Shown: positions 33,929 to 46,420, counted from the stretch's first letter. The stretch: DNA of 64,000 nt from Macquaria australasica (GCA_005408345.1 SEMN01000015.1:2138001-2202000), one strand, 5' to 3'. Notes: generated by a model from the letters alone, not told the origin. A program made the numbers and translations.

Positions 33929-35147
33929 GAAGACAAAGAAGACATCTAGACAATGAAAAGCAGTGAGAAAGACATAAACAACAGATGAAAAAAGCTGACA
34001 GCGTTTCCCAGGATGCACCTCTCCCAGCATGGCTCATGAATGGAAACAGGTGTGTGTGTGATTGTGCGGTGGGTCTTGAAGATTCTGGCCTATGTGGCAT
34101 GTCTACTGCCTAGGTGATTTGGGTCAATGGAGCACATCTGGTACTAGTCACAACAGAGTGCACACGTCCACGGCCCTCAGACACCCCACCAGGCGAGTAG
34201 GGAGAGAGAGAGAAAGGCAAGGGCAAGGAAACATCTGGGTTCTCTCTTTCTCTTTCTCTCTCACACACACATACACTCATACATTTGGGATTCTGTGCTT
34301 TTTGGGGTTGCTTGAATTCCTCCAGGTGCATCTGGACTTGGATAGAGAAGAACAGGAGTGTGTGTATGTGTGTGTGTGAGGGTGGGGGGAAGGGGCACGT
34401 CTGATTGACAGCCTTGAACCAGAATGTTCCCTGTGCCGGATGAGTAACTCTCCAATCATGCCCACTCTGCCTCTTTTCTCTTTTGTTTCTTCCAAGGCTT
34501 CTTCCCCCACTTCATCTCCGCTCCATAATCTTCCCTTATTTGCTGGTGTTCTGGTACAGTCTCATTCCTCTATTGGGAGAAAAAAAAAGTTTATACATTT
34601 TTCTGGTGAACTAAACAAGGCAGGGCATTTTTTTTGTTTGCCTTGCTCTTAAATTAAAATAACAACCCACTACATTTGTTGTGTCGAATGCTAGAACCTC
34701 ATGAGTCATGCAGTAATGCAGAGCAAGAGATATGCCAATGGACAGAAAGGACACATACACCTACACACACACTCACACGCACACACATAGACACACACAG
34801 TCAGACAGCAAGTCTATTTTTTGGCAGAACTCCAAAACCGAAGTGGACTTGATACACTGTGGTAATGATGGGGTAAAACTGTATATGAGACACTGTATCG
34901 AATTCTGATGCTGAGATTTTTCAGGGCTGACAGCTCTCTCAGTCTCTCTCTTTCCCTCTCTCTCTCTCTCTAGCCCACTTACCTCACTTCACCCGCTACC
35001 TCTCCACATGCCCAAGGCAACAACAATAAACATGATTGGCCCTTCACACAAAAGAAGGCGGGCCATCATGTGGACAGGCATGACAAGGGGCAAGTGAAAT
35101 TGATTTCAAGTGTATCGGTCTGTGTGGGTATATGTTTGTGCGCCTTA

Positions 35148-35150
<3 letters not shown>
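33929..35150. repeat. Spacer with CT, CA and TG patches
   Basis: CT at about 34240-34262, CA at 34261-34275, TG at about 34359-34379, CA at 34757-34800, CT at about 34939-34974. The remainder is mixed. Frames are compositional. No gene. Confidence 0.6.

Positions 35151-35176
<26 letters not shown>
35151..35176. repeat. (TG)13 microsatellite
   Basis: Uninterrupted TG run. Simple repeat. Confidence 0.97.
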
Positions 35177-35180
<4 letters not shown>

Positions 35181-35591
35181 AACTACAGGTTCCCCTCTTT
35201 TGCTCACACAATCCAAACAAAGAGCCATGTGTCATAGATGTAAATGTGTTTACCAGTGACTGTGTGTGCCTTCACGATAGCCTCAGTGTCTGTTATAAAG
35301 CACAGAACATTACATTTGACACTTGGACAGCATAACAAGTGAGACATGTCTAAAAACCCAGCCATACTATTCAAACCACTTGATACAGATAAAAGAAAAA
35401 CAGAATCAAATGTTAATCTTGTAAAGACTGTAAACTGATAATCTGCATGGTACCATGTTTGTTTCTCTATAGCTGATGTGATGGTGTTTGATTTCCCAAG
35501 TCAAGGTAGTGAATCTTTTCAGTAGGTATTTCCTTCATAGTGCCAAGGATCTGACATACAGTACAGTGACACAGAGGTTATCAAACTCAAA
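35177..35591. other. Non-coding spacer
   Basis: Unique-looking AT-leaning sequence with no recognised element. It ends at the start of the hAT-type repeat. Confidence 0.45.
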
Positions 35592-35905
35592 TCTAGGGCT
35601 GAAACTAATTGTTCTGCTGATTATTTTCTGGATTCATCGTTTAATTGTTTGGTCTGTAAAATGTCAGAAAACAATAAAAATGCCCATCATTATTTCCCAG
35701 AATCCAGGCTGACATTTTCAAATGTCTTGTTTTGTCCAACCAGCAGTCCAAAACCGAAAGATATTCAATAAACTATCATAGAAAAGTAAGAAAACCATTA
35801 AATCCTTACATTTAAGAAGATGAAACCAGTGATTTATTTGCCTTTTTTGCATTAAAAAATTACTTAAAAGATTATTCATCAGAATTGTCGCTGATTAGTT
35901 GTCTG
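35592..35905 (+). mobile_element. hAT-type non-autonomous DNA transposon remnant
   Basis: Opens with TAGGGCTGAAACTAATTG (35594) and closes with CTGATTAGTTGTCTGCC (about 35890), an imperfect terminal inverted repeat of the 'CAGGGCTGCAACTA' kind. The interior has GGTCTGTAAAATGTCAG, TTTTGTCCAACCAGCAGTCC and TCATAGAAAAGTAAG in the order I know from a very common percomorph repeat (recognised from memory). It carries no coding frame for a transposase, so it is non-autonomous. Numerous substitutions indicate an old copy. The 3' end seems eroded. Confidence 0.75.
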
Positions 35906-36189
35906 CCAATATATTTTACATGGCTCTTAACACTTGTTTTCATTTTAGCTTTAAAGTAAGTGGAGGCTGCCAATATATCAACATCAAAATAGTTCATGAG
36001 TATGTTGGAAACAAACAAAGGCATTCTTATTGGATGTAAAGTGCATTTGGGGTCCTTGCTTTTCATTGTATAGTGATGGCAAAGATTGTTGTGTATTTGT
36101 TCATTTGAGTACATGTGTGAGACAGAGAGACAACGAGACAGACAGAGGGAGGGAGATTAAAAGAGTGTCCCTTAGGTGCCCATCTGGCC
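35906..36189. other. Non-coding spacer
   Basis: AT-rich, then a GAGACAGACAGAGGGAGGG purine patch near 36134. No gene. Confidence 0.5.
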
Positions 36190-36228
36190 TGTGTGTGGGT
36201 GTGTGTGTGGGTGTGTGTGTGTGTGTGA
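36190..36228. repeat. (TG)n microsatellite with GG interruptions
   Basis: TG runs separated by GGG at two places, reading GVCVGVCV on plus. Simple repeat. Confidence 0.92.
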
Positions 36229-38365
36229 TCATTTCATGCTGTAGTGTCACTGAGGGAAGTGAGGCAACAACGTATGACCCAGGGTTCTTAATCTGGTTAA
36301 CTAGAGCTGAATGGGTCAGAGTAATGGCTGTAATCCTCACATCTAAGCACATAAATCAGACCAAACTAAGAACCAGTGCGCTGTTTTTTAGTGCCCTAAA
36401 TGTACAGTTAACTAAACAGCCATCTGCACCAATTTAAATGGTCACTGACAGACATGCATTAAACCACGATTTAAAACCTTCATCCCCCATTCTAGACTTA
36501 ATCCTAATTTTTGCAAACTATAGCCGGAACCATTCCAAAAAAAAAAAGTTTTAAGGCTATAATTCCCTTAATGGTTTGCTTCTTTTTGTTTTCTGTTTTC
36601 AGCCATCTAGCTGTGTTTCTAGGTTAGGGTGATCTAACTGTGTGTGTGGTTGCTGTGTGTAGGGGTAGCCTTGTGACCAGAGTTGCATTGTTCATCCACA
36701 GCTATGGACTCTGGCCCAGAAAGAAAGCCCACACACAGTCAGCAAGCTATGATCCCACTTGGCTACAAACCAAATAATCTCACATACAAGTCAGCCTGAT
36801 TTGTGCCGCAATACCATCTGCACTTGTGAATTCCTACATCCTTCAGGGCTGCTCAGTTGGTTCAAATGAGCTATAGACATGCAAAAGACTGAGCAAATAA
36901 CAAAAAGCAAAATTGATAAACATGTTTCTATAGTACCACAACCTCTTTAATTCACTGTTTTTTCACGATGCATACTTCAACTGCTTCTTTTTGTCCCTCA
37001 GTCATCTGAGGGGATCACTTGCAGTCACAGATGATGCTGCTGTTGTGAGTTGTTGATTTCTCTGGGAAGCCATTAGTGTTGTTTGTCTACTCAGAGCAGT
37101 GCCGGGTTACTGGACCCCTTCTTCCTAACAGTTGGCTCATATTGGCAGACAGTCAGGGCGCTTATCTATGAACAAGAAAATGACTTGCCCTCCACGGATT
37201 CCATACAAATTACAGAACATATTTTGCTTTTACTTTTTCACTTTTGTAAAAGTTTGCCATTAAATTTGTCTTTAGAGACTCAATTTGTCTCAACATGTTT
37301 TCATTCTTCCATTCAGCCTCACATCATTTGACCCTGTAAAGTGAGTTCTGTAGCTTTATAAATGAAAGCTAAAAAATGAGAATGTTAAATATCTGTGTTC
37401 AGCTGCATTTCTATATACAAAGAGTTGCTACAACAAACAAATAGGAGAATCCTTTTGAGATAAACAGAGAGAAGGTGGAGGAGTGTGAGGAATTTTGGAT
37501 GCTCTGGCTCGCCCCTGCTGTGCCAACTCTGGAGCAATGAAAGCTTGGAATTGGGAGTGGAAGCAGCCAGAAAAAGAGAGAGGTGCATAAATCCTCCTTT
37601 TCCTCACAGCTGCTGGAAAAGGGTCTAATATAGGTGTCGTCCAAACACAACACTTTCCATAATCCCCAGACACTTGAGCAGATCTCAGAGGGAGTGAACA
37701 GTTTACATATGATGCACTGTTCTGAACCAGAGGCCTTTCTGTGCCCTTTGGCAAATGCTTATACTGTACTTAACAATACATTTTCTATCTCTGCTGTTTT
37801 TTTTTGACCGCAGATATGTTGGGGTAATATTTGGATCACAACACACATTTTCTTGGCTAAAGCAGATTTTTGTGACTGTGGTCAACTGTATTTGCTCTCT
37901 CCCTCTCTCACACTTCTAATAGTGCTCAAGCAAAAGATACATTTGTGCATCACATGGCATTTTATAGGGATCCTATATGCAATAATACATACTTACAAAA
38001 GATAAAGTATTGCTACAAATCCCCTTTAAAGTGTGTTCTCATTAGTTGCCAGTCTAGATTGTCTCATAAGCAGTCAGCATGGCTACTGATGAAGCATCCT
38101 GCGTGTCTGCTGCCTGGATATTTTGTCACACCTAAATGAGACTGCACTATTGCTACAGATTGGTGCGTGGTACTTAATCATCTTTATTCACAGGTTTGTG
38201 TGTATGTGTTTGTATGTGTGTGTTGCATTAGTCTGTGTGTCTGAAGATTGTCTTTCTGTGTGTAGACATGCGTGTGAGTGTCAGTGCTGTCTCATGTGTT
38301 TGTCCACATCTATTAATTTCCTTGTAGCTGCGTTGTTGTTCTACATCCCTGATTCTGAATCCCAA
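36229..38365. other. Non-coding spacer with one weak splice pair
   Basis: A polypyrimidine tract ends in AG at 37000-37001 and a GTGAGT donor-like site starts at 37045, enclosing 43 bp that are open in one frame only (HLRGSLAVTDDAAV). Another acceptor-like TTTTCTGTTTTCAG sits near 36590 without a donor. No peptide recognised. The rest is AT-leaning spacer with A10 near 36538 and T10 near 37796. Confidence 0.4.
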
Positions 38366-38392
38366 TGTGTGTGTGTGTGTGTGTGTGTGTGT
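38366..38392. repeat. (TG)13 microsatellite
   Basis: Uninterrupted TG run. Together with degenerate TG sequence at 38195-38310 it drives the Val/Cys-rich plus frame 38123-38644. Confidence 0.96.
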
Positions 38393-39113
38393 TTGTCCTT
38401 GTTCAGAATATGTGAACAAACCCTGACCTTAGAGGTAAGGAAACAGATAGTGTCCCAGAATTTTCTACCCTGCCAAGGTCCACCTCACCCCAAAGTAATC
38501 CTCCTTGCTCTCAAAGCACACTTCCCATTTAAAACACATACACACGCACTTAGTTACAATATACACACAAATCCACTTAACAAACACACACATGCACACA
38601 CACACATCTATACTAAGATTTGCTCACCATCCCTCCTACTGTAATTACTAGTAAATGAAGGTTATTGGACTCCTTTGACATGTTTACTAACTGTTGTCAC
38701 TGTACAACATGGTTTTGGCCGGAAGGACCTCACTGTGAACTTTTGAACCCCTCCCATTAAAACAGCAATACCTCTTTGTTATAATGCTGTTCAATGTTAC
38801 CTTTAAGCCCTCAGTAAGTGGGTTTTTAGAAAATAATGCCCTTATGCATGCTGTTTACACAAGATCCCTGCCACACCAGCCACACTCTTGCCGCCTCAGC
38901 CCCCTCCTGCCTCAAATCACATTTAATAGGGCTAGTTTGATCCCACGCCAGCATAAGCATACACTTGCTATGACCTTGGTTGAATTTAATGGGGGTTAAA
39001 GAAGTTTTCACATTGGCAGTGTGCACATTAATAGTTTGTCTGGCGGAATTGGTAAATTGGAAGAGACGGAAGTGGAGTCAAAGTGTCCGATTAATTCGGT
39101 CTACATCTCTACA
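38393..39113. other. Non-coding spacer, CA patch at 38535-38605
   Basis: Interrupted CA words at 38535-38605 and unique sequence otherwise. TTTAATAGGGCTAG near 38928 and GATTAATTCGGTC near 39089 are isolated AT cores. Confidence 0.45.
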
Positions 39114-39129
39114 CCCCCCCCCCCCCCCC
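39114..39129. repeat. C16 homopolymer
   Basis: Uninterrupted C run. Rare in length for C. A likely site of length error in assembly. Confidence 0.93.
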
Positions 39130-41209
39130 ATTGCTTTGCACAACCCTGTTCCTATCCTTAGCATCCTGTCCAGGTTCACCTTGGGGTACTCTGTGACGTT
39201 CTGTTTAGGTCAGGACTTTTGTGTTCTTTGTGTGTGCGCATGACTGTGTATGTACATGCGTGCATGCACGTGCATTTGTACTGTCTGTCTACCATGTATG
39301 TGTGGGAAAAATATGCAGAGACTAAGGGGGAAATAAAGCATGAAGTGGGAGGTGGACGAGAGGTGAATGAACATTGGTGGAATGAGGGGGCGTACAGAAA
39401 GTGTGAACTAAAAGTGCACTGAATCAATAAAAGTCTGTAAAGTTAGAGTGAACTGCAAAAAGTTTGAATCTGTGAGAATGTGGGAACGAGTAGGATGGTC
39501 ATGAAACTACTCTTAGTATGTTCTGCTGGGTTAAAAAATGAATTTGATATTTCTCACAGTATAATTCCTGCCTGTGTTGATTTATATTTATGCGTATTTT
39601 CGTCTTTTTTTCCTGTCATTTATTTATGAATTTATTGTTTTCTTCCACATTTTACTGGATTTTGTTGGATTAGCATCGCTCATAGTCTATTAAACATTTT
39701 CCAGATATGGCAATGCCAGCCTCTATAATGTTATTTTTTAAGTGTCTTTACAGCCACCAGACTGTCATATATGTGATAATAGCATGGGATGTAGCATCGT
39801 AGTGTGAGCCAAACAAGTCTAGTAATCCACTGTAATTGGTTGGATTTTTGCAGTGAGTCAACCTCTCTGTCTGCCTGCCTCTGTGCCTTTGATAATCCAA
39901 TTTACATTTCTTTAATCTTTACCCTCTGCGTTTAGCAAATTAATTAAATATTGACAAGGAATCCAGCGAAACCACAGAAAAACAGAATGTCACAGCTAAA
40001 CTGATTACTTCCATGAGAGAGGTAAGAGAGAGACAGAGAGAGATGTATGGTCCATCTCATGCACTATAAATGATTAAAGACCATAGACAATGCTGAATCC
40101 TGCAACCAGCTGAACAAGTGTGCAGACTGAATGCTGTCTTAGCCAAGGCTCTCTTTCATATACCATCAGTCTGTGGGCACTTGTCAATCTTTTCCCCACT
40201 AACCCAACATGAAAATGATAACAATGTGTCTCTGAGTGTTTTCCTCCAAGAGAGAATCCCATTTCCCTTCTTTAAATCCAATGCACCATCTGTCACCAGT
40301 GTGCTGCTAATGAAACACTAAGAAAAAAACACTCATAAGATCCTACACACACAGGAAAACCAAACATGTTGTAGGAGATGATTTGAGCAGAGTTCATGCA
40401 AGCTGATGATGTTTCATCCCCCATGGTAACCTTACTTTGACCCTTGTCCTTTCCTCCACAAGGGTAATTGGCCAATCTGGTAGACATGCACATAGTACAT
40501 TGTGGATAAGAGCCAAAAATATTCTGGATCGTGTGTGTGTCTGATGGCAAAGCATGTATATTCACTTACAGTATTTATATCTCTACCAGCCCGTTTGGTG
40601 TTTGTGTATGTGCTCAAGCATGTGCATGCTTGTGTCTGTGTACATGCATGCCTAGGATTGTGTTTATGTCTGTGTATTTGGGAGAATCAACAGACACAGT
40701 GACGATGGAGTTGATTTTATTAGGGATGAGATTAGGGTCATGTTGCAATACGCTTGCTGTGGTCTTATTATTCTGATCTGTCCCTTGGACTTTCCTACTT
40801 CAGAGAGACAGCTGGCCCAGTAACATGATCCAGACCACCAGCTACCCTGTTACTACTTACCAGCCAAGTCAAAGCCTGGGCCAAGGACTATAGCTGATAT
40901 ATATTTAATGGAGACAGACAGAGAAAAAACACATTTCTTCTTACTTACAGTAAGTATATGCAATAATAATGAAAAACCTAAACCATCCAAACCACATGAG
41001 CTAGTCTGCAGATCTTCCTTCAATGGAGAGCAAAAGAAACACTTTTTTTTTTTTTTCAAAACGATGAAGAAAGAAAGGAACGCATAGCTGAGAATGAGTG
41101 TGGAGGTGTTAGGAAAAGCCCTCTGGCTGGGAGAGGTAGGAGAGCTGTGAGTGGTGGGGAGCGAGGAGGCTGATTCTCACTACCATCATGTGGCTGAACC
41201 AAATCCCTT
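39130..41209. other. Non-coding spacer
   Basis: TG/CATG patches at 39228-39270 and 40600-40660, a GAGAGACAGAGAGAGA patch near 40026, T14 at 41043-41056. AAATTAATTAAATATTG near 39938 is a homeodomain-like core in an AT-rich setting. No gene or transposon recognised. Confidence 0.45.
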
Positions 41210-41232
41210 CTCTCCTCTCCTCTCCTCTCCTG
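41210..41232. repeat. (CTCTC)n short tandem repeat
   Basis: Four to five copies of a 5-bp TCTCC unit. The same unit recurs at 61193-61230. Confidence 0.88.
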
Positions 41233-43529
41233 CTCTGTGTGAGGAGTGAGTTTGGCCTGGGGCACATGTTCAGATATGGGTGCTAGTGATTGGTTTGCTG
41301 CCAACGGTGGCAAAGGTCAAGCTGCTCTGTGCTCTTTGTTGTTGTTTCCTCAGAGTCACTGTTGTATTCTGTTCTCCACTGCAATCCCATGTTTCATTAT
41401 TACAGTTGGAGGTGGGAACGGTGCTGTGAGTTGCATCTGGTATATGGTTGTTTATTTCCATTGTTAAGCCTGTTTTTAGTTGCATTATTATATTTGTTCG
41501 GCGTATACAGCATTCTACTTTCTTTGCTCTCTTCACAGTGGGAGCTTGTTTGAATTGTATCTTAATAGCTATATTCAGAAATAACATCATTTTACAGAGC
41601 CTTACAGCAGGTGTGTTCAGATAAAGGCGTTATCAGTTTGCTGCCAAAAAGAGCAAAACATGGCTTTGCTGATTAAAAATTAGGGGAACTAATTAGTCTT
41701 AAGGAAAGTCCCAAGTGAAACAATGAGCAGTAAAAAGATATTATTAGGCGTATGTCATCAATTATTAACTTTATGGAAAAAGAAGACAAAGGAAAAATTC
41801 CCCAAAGTTGCTTTCTTCAGAGAGAGAATAAATGTTCACCCCAATGGATCTCAAGCACAAAAGTGTTCAGTAGCTTGACCTAATTCAGTCCTTGATGTCA
41901 TGTGACTGTAAAATATTTATTGTTGTGATGCCAAGAAAGGTAGCTTGTGTGAATTATGTGAATTATAATAGCTCATCTAATCTCAGAATGACAAAACTGA
42001 CTTTTTGGTGTGTTTGGGCCTCGCTTCCATTGCACCCCACCTCTCTCTATACAATTACATCGTGTGTCTGAGTGGGGAAACAAGAAATAGATTATATATA
42101 ACCTAACGTAACGTAACGTACCACCACTGTTGGGGACATTTTGCGCAAAAGAAGTGATGCGTCTTGTGTATTGCATAAGATGCAGTTGCGGAAAATATGT
42201 TGTAATAAGTAGCACACTGAAAAGAAGAATACATGTCAGTGCTGCTAAATTCAGCTGGAAACAGGGGTGCCAACTGTGGAAAGGATTGCTTCTGTTTTGA
42301 CAGTGGCTAATATTCTGTAAGTGTAACAAGTATTCCCAAGGCTAACAAACTGATGCTGTCTCTCCGTGTTTTATGTTAACAGCTACATGCAACAATTTAA
42401 TGAAAAAAGCGATTCTATCAATTAATTTGTGGACCTGTAGATTATACCAGCAGTGCTATATGTAGAATAAATATGCTTCATTTAGCCATGTTTTCAAATT
42501 TACAGACTTAACATAACTGCTAATTAGTATTTGGCATTGGCCCCTTTTTTATTAATCATTAACTTATCCTTTTATAGAGCTTTCAGATGTTTACATTTAG
42601 GTATTTTCTATCTGAGTGTTATTTCTTTTAATGGGGGTGATTCACCACATCATACCATGTCACACCCAAGTCAACTACTTGTAGATGCAATCAGCAATCA
42701 GTGTTATATAAAATAAATGGAGTGTTGGTTTAACCATGTTTTGTTGGTTGTCTCTCTCCAACTTTGTCCATGTTCTTTTACAGTCTCTGGCACTATTTTG
42801 TGTAACTCTTTTGCACTGCTCTTCTGCAGTGTGTATGTCCTTATTAACCCCTGAGGTGTGTGCTTTTCATCCCCTGACCTCTTTCTCCTGAGACGTGAAC
42901 CAAGCACTCTTAAGACTGATGTGTGTCAACAGCATAGACAGAGAGACTCTAGCCTGCAGGACTTTTCCTTTTCCATCATGTTTTCCACAACACAATCGTG
43001 TGTGTTTGTGTGTGTGTGTGTCAATGTATGGTTTGGCTATAAGACAGTGGTTTAAATAAGAAAAGTTATGAGGTGCACAGAATAATGGCAACCATCATTC
43101 ATTAGTGTAACAGTTATTCCATTATAATTACTAGTTTTGAATGCTCTTGAAAAGCAGATCGTTAGACTGATTTCAATTCAGGCATTTGACTTGGCGTTTA
43201 AAGTGCATGAAATATAATTTTAGCAGGGTGGGTGTGACATGGTGGTATTAAGGCTGTCCTGAACCACATTTCTTTGAGAAAACTTCATAGCTCTTCGGCT
43301 CTTCTTCATCATCGAGATATTTTCTCTGCTCAGCTGAAATTAAGTTTTCCTAAAATCCTTATTTTCCCTCTCTCCTGCTGTTCCTCCACCCTGCTATACT
43401 TTTCCCTGTACCTCCGCTCCTCCCTTCTTTCCATCCCATTCTATTATTGCCTTCCCATCCTCCCTGTTTTCCATATTGGCCTTTTTGGGTCTCACAGCCC
43501 AGTCGCTTTTCTTCATGGAGCCTGGATAG
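41233..43529. other. Non-coding spacer
   Basis: Mixed AT-leaning sequence. AACGT occurs three times in tandem near 42104-42119. TG at about 42998-43020. C/T-rich 43360-43460. Frames under 120 codons with no domain. Confidence 0.45.
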
Positions 43530-43880
43530 GCGCTTGAGCAGTGAATAATTCTGAACATGATAAATCCCACCTTAAATCCAGCCATGAGACTCCAACAGGG
43601 TTCCACATGTAATTCTAAGCCCTATTATAGGGCCACTAATGCCGGTTGAGGATGGCGAATCACGGCACAGCCTGCAGCCATGTAAGAATTAGAAATAAAT
43701 ATGCATCGGTACCAGATAAATATAGCAAGCGGCAAATCTGCCGTGAGACTGTGTGTGTGTGAGAGAGAAGCCACAATTTGCAGGCGATGAGATGAATTCG
43801 CAACAGCTCTCTGGGTAATTGATGGATTAAATTCAGTGGCTAAGGGGTTGGAGTTAATGTGCACCATAATTTAGGAAAAA
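43530..43880. other. Strong candidate conserved non-coding element
   Basis: About 350 bp, high complexity apart from a short TG/GA word at 43748-43767. Includes TGAATAATTCTGAACATG, CCACATGTAATTCTAAGC, AAATAAATATGCATCGG, CAGATAAATATAGC, GGGTAATTGATGGATTAAAT and GCCACAATTTGCAGG. Dense homeodomain, octamer-like (TATGCAT) and SOX-like (ACAATT) cores. No frame is open across it in a meaningful way. Confidence 0.42.
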
Positions 43881-44829
43881 GAAAGCTCAATAAAATGTTT
43901 TGGTCTGTATTCAAGGGAATGTGTTTCGCTGTCATGTTTGAACACCTCATTTCAGGGCTTGTATTAGGTGTCTCAAGGGTGGCGGTTGAGGTCTCTATCG
44001 CTGGTGTTTATCTATCTGTTTATTGACTGCGGAATTACTTGAGGACTAAATGAGGGGTGTAAGCTAGCCTGGGTAGAGCTCCGGCTCTGGATTTTTTGTG
44101 CATATGGCCCCTTTGAAGTCATAAGTATAAGTGTAATATTATTTTATTGAGCCCCGACCAGACAAATTCTTTATGCCTGTTTTCCAAGAGCTTCACTAGC
44201 TGCTTATAGCCGTGGTCCAGAAGCTGATCTCCTCTCACTCTAAGGCAAATAGCAGAGTTACTCAAACTCACTACATTCCCTGTAGAACGTCTCCGTATAA
44301 TTCAGGTAGCCAACCAATCAGAATGCAGGATTAGGAAAGTAGATTCATGATATGAACCCAGTGCTCATTCAGTCTACCACCATAATTTACATGCCTCACA
44401 CACTATTGTCTGCCTGTTACACACATTTGATGATAGCGTCTTCAAAGTCTTTGCACCTCCCCATTTTCAAGGGTAGAAAATGGGCTAAAAATGGGATTTA
44501 CAAGACATCTACTGTAAATCAGTTGTGTTATCAAAATGTAGAAGTCTATTAAGATGTTTCCAGAGGAATTCTCTGTGTCCGTCACATTCGGGCTAAGCAA
44601 GGCAAAATATCAGCATGTCCTATAATCTGATGTAGGAGCAGGGTTGCATAGTAAGGTAATACTTATCATCATTAACAATTGTAATGTCATCATTCACTCT
44701 TCAGTTAAGTTACACTAGAATGATTGTACACTGATTATAAATGCCTGGTTTTGAAAAGTTAGAAACATTTTTAGGGCTACTAAACACACTGGTGAGGCTT
44801 TGTGCTGATGTAGCTGAATGTTGGGATTT
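43881..44829. other. Non-coding spacer, parts may be conserved
   Basis: Unique-looking. GCCAACCAATCAGAATGC near 44308 has a CCAAT core. No repeats, RNA genes or coding frames recognised. Confidence 0.4.
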
Positions 44830-44905
44830 TATCAGTCAAGTTTATTTGTCACACGTAATCATATAAGGTACAATCACACTGAAATGTAATCCTGCCAGTT
44901 CCTTC
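44830..44905. repeat. Possible fragment of a dispersed repeat
   Basis: TCAAGTTTATTTGTCACACG followed by TACAATCACACTGAAATGTA resembles a fish repeat phrase (TTTATTTGTCACAT ... AGTGAAAT) that I have seen many times. Only about 75 bp match and the ends are unclear. Confidence 0.3.
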
Positions 44906-45337
44906 AATTTGTGCATTAAAAAGAGGCATTATTGTCCTCTTTCCTTGAGTGCTCCCCAAGTATTATAATGTAATTCACAATTGTACACCTTGTTTGTTAG
45001 ACGATACATGACAGAGATATTTATTATTCAGTGTTTTTAGCAATATTTTGTTCCATTGTGTGTTGATGCACTGATGCTTCATTTACCAGACCAGTGATTA
45101 AGTTATATGTTATGCTAGAGTGGAATAAACCGCCATAGTCGGCAGCCCGCAAAGTGTGATGGTGTTTTCATGTGTGCATGCTCTATTATAAGGAGCCACA
45201 CCAATACTCACAGTCCTTATTGGTCAATTGCTATACTGAAAATTTTTTTCTCTCTTATCCCAACCATTTCTTATAAATCTAGTCAGAACTTTTTGAGACA
45301 CCCTACTTCCAGAAAAAAAAAAAAATGGAGTGAAAGG
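44906..45337. other. AT-rich spacer
   Basis: AT-rich, with A13 at 45313-45325. No gene. Confidence 0.5.
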
Positions 45338-45376
45338 TTTGTTATCTCTGCCAACCTCTTTAGCAGAGATAACAAA
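45338..45376. repeat. Perfect 14-bp inverted repeat carrying two GATA sites
   Basis: Left arm TTTGTTATCTCTGC (45338-45351) and right arm GCAGAGATAACAAA (45363-45376) are exact reverse complements around an 11-bp loop. Each arm holds a GATA-factor core (TTATCT, AGATAA). It could be a palindromic GATA site, a small cruciform, or the terminal repeats of a tiny element. As RNA it would fold into a 14-bp hairpin, shorter than a microRNA precursor. Confidence 0.85.
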
Positions 45377-45788
45377 TACATATAATCATGTATAAGACAG
45401 AGACAGCTCAACTTGCACTGTAAGGTATCAGATCTCAGACGTTTCATGATATGTCTATTTGTAGCCATTCTCCCTCTAATAAACTTGTGCCTCTTTGTGC
45501 AGCGGTACAGGCTTTACTTTTAGCAACTTCTTCTCCTCAATGAAACACTGACTGTAAGAAGTCAACACATCAAATCAAGGTCAAAGTGGGTTACTATAAA
45601 AAGTGTGTATCTTTTTAATTGAAAATGAGAGAAAGACTTAGAGAGCAAAAAATAAAATGAAATTAGAGATAGACAAGCGGCTTTATTGATAGTCATCCTG
45701 TCGCTTTCATGTCAGTGATCATATCACTCCATGGTTACACCCTGTAGACTCATCACTTGTTGCAGTTAGTTAACCTGCGGGTGCTTAT
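45377..45788. other. Non-coding spacer
   Basis: AT-leaning unique sequence. No element recognised. Confidence 0.45.
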
Positions 45789-45801
45789 TACCCCCTGCTG
45801 G
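45789..45801 (-). promoter_or_regulatory. CTCF-like core motif, minus orientation
   Basis: On the minus strand CCAGCAGGGGGTA fits the CTCF core CCASYAGRKGGCR except T for C at the twelfth place. With the forward match at 10059 it would form a convergent pair about 35.7 kb apart. Binding is not shown by the sequence. Confidence 0.35.
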
Positions 45802-46322
45802 GTGCCATCCCCACCATGGCAGTTACATTTTAATTAAGTATTTTGTTGTATTAGAGACCTCACTTTAAACTTCAAACGTCTTATTAGATCATTCCTCCCT
45901 CTGTGTTTTGACACGAAGAGCGAATGCTGCTGTGTTTTTTCTTCATCTGAAGGCATATGCTAGTTTTTGTTCTCTTACAAGTGGAGTGTGACACTATGAC
46001 ATGGTATTTGAAAAGTCCCTGTTTTGTTGACTTATTCATTTCTTGTGTCTTTCTAACTGAGTAGTGTGGAGATGACGCGGCGTGCTGGGATATTCTCTTT
46101 AGATGGTGATAGTGGTTGCGGTGGGGGTGGTGGGTGGAGGGGTTTCTTCTTCACTCCTTCTCTCTCTCTCTTCCTTCGCACTCCTCCCTCAGCTCATCAG
46201 TTCATCAGGCTTCTCCGTGGAACACTTAGCCCTGAGGAGAAGCCGTGGGTGGGGGTCTGTAACTTTTGATGAATGAATACATCTCTGACTCACTCCTCTT
46301 TTATCTTACTGTTTAATCTTGA
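45802..46322. other. Non-coding spacer
   Basis: A G-rich GGTGGGGGTGGTGGGTGG patch lies near 46117-46140 followed by C/T-rich sequence. No gene. Confidence 0.45.
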
Positions 46323-46420
46323 CTCTCTCTCTCTCTCTTTCTCTCTCTCTCTATTTCTTTCTCCATCTCTCGTTTGCTCCATCTCTGAACCTCTTTCTCT
46401 CTCTTTCTGGCCTCTGCTCC
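46323..46420. repeat. (CT)n tract
   Basis: CT runs (46323-46352) followed by further CTTTCTCC words to about 46420. Simple repeat. Confidence 0.9.

Noticed and set aside
37002..37044. 43-nt segment between acceptor- and donor-like sites
   Set aside because: Two of three frames have stops, length is not a multiple of three and nothing is recognised. Such pairs arise often by chance in 64 kb.
45338..45376. Hairpin considered as a microRNA precursor
   Set aside because: The 14-bp stem is too short, and no known mature microRNA sequence is seen.
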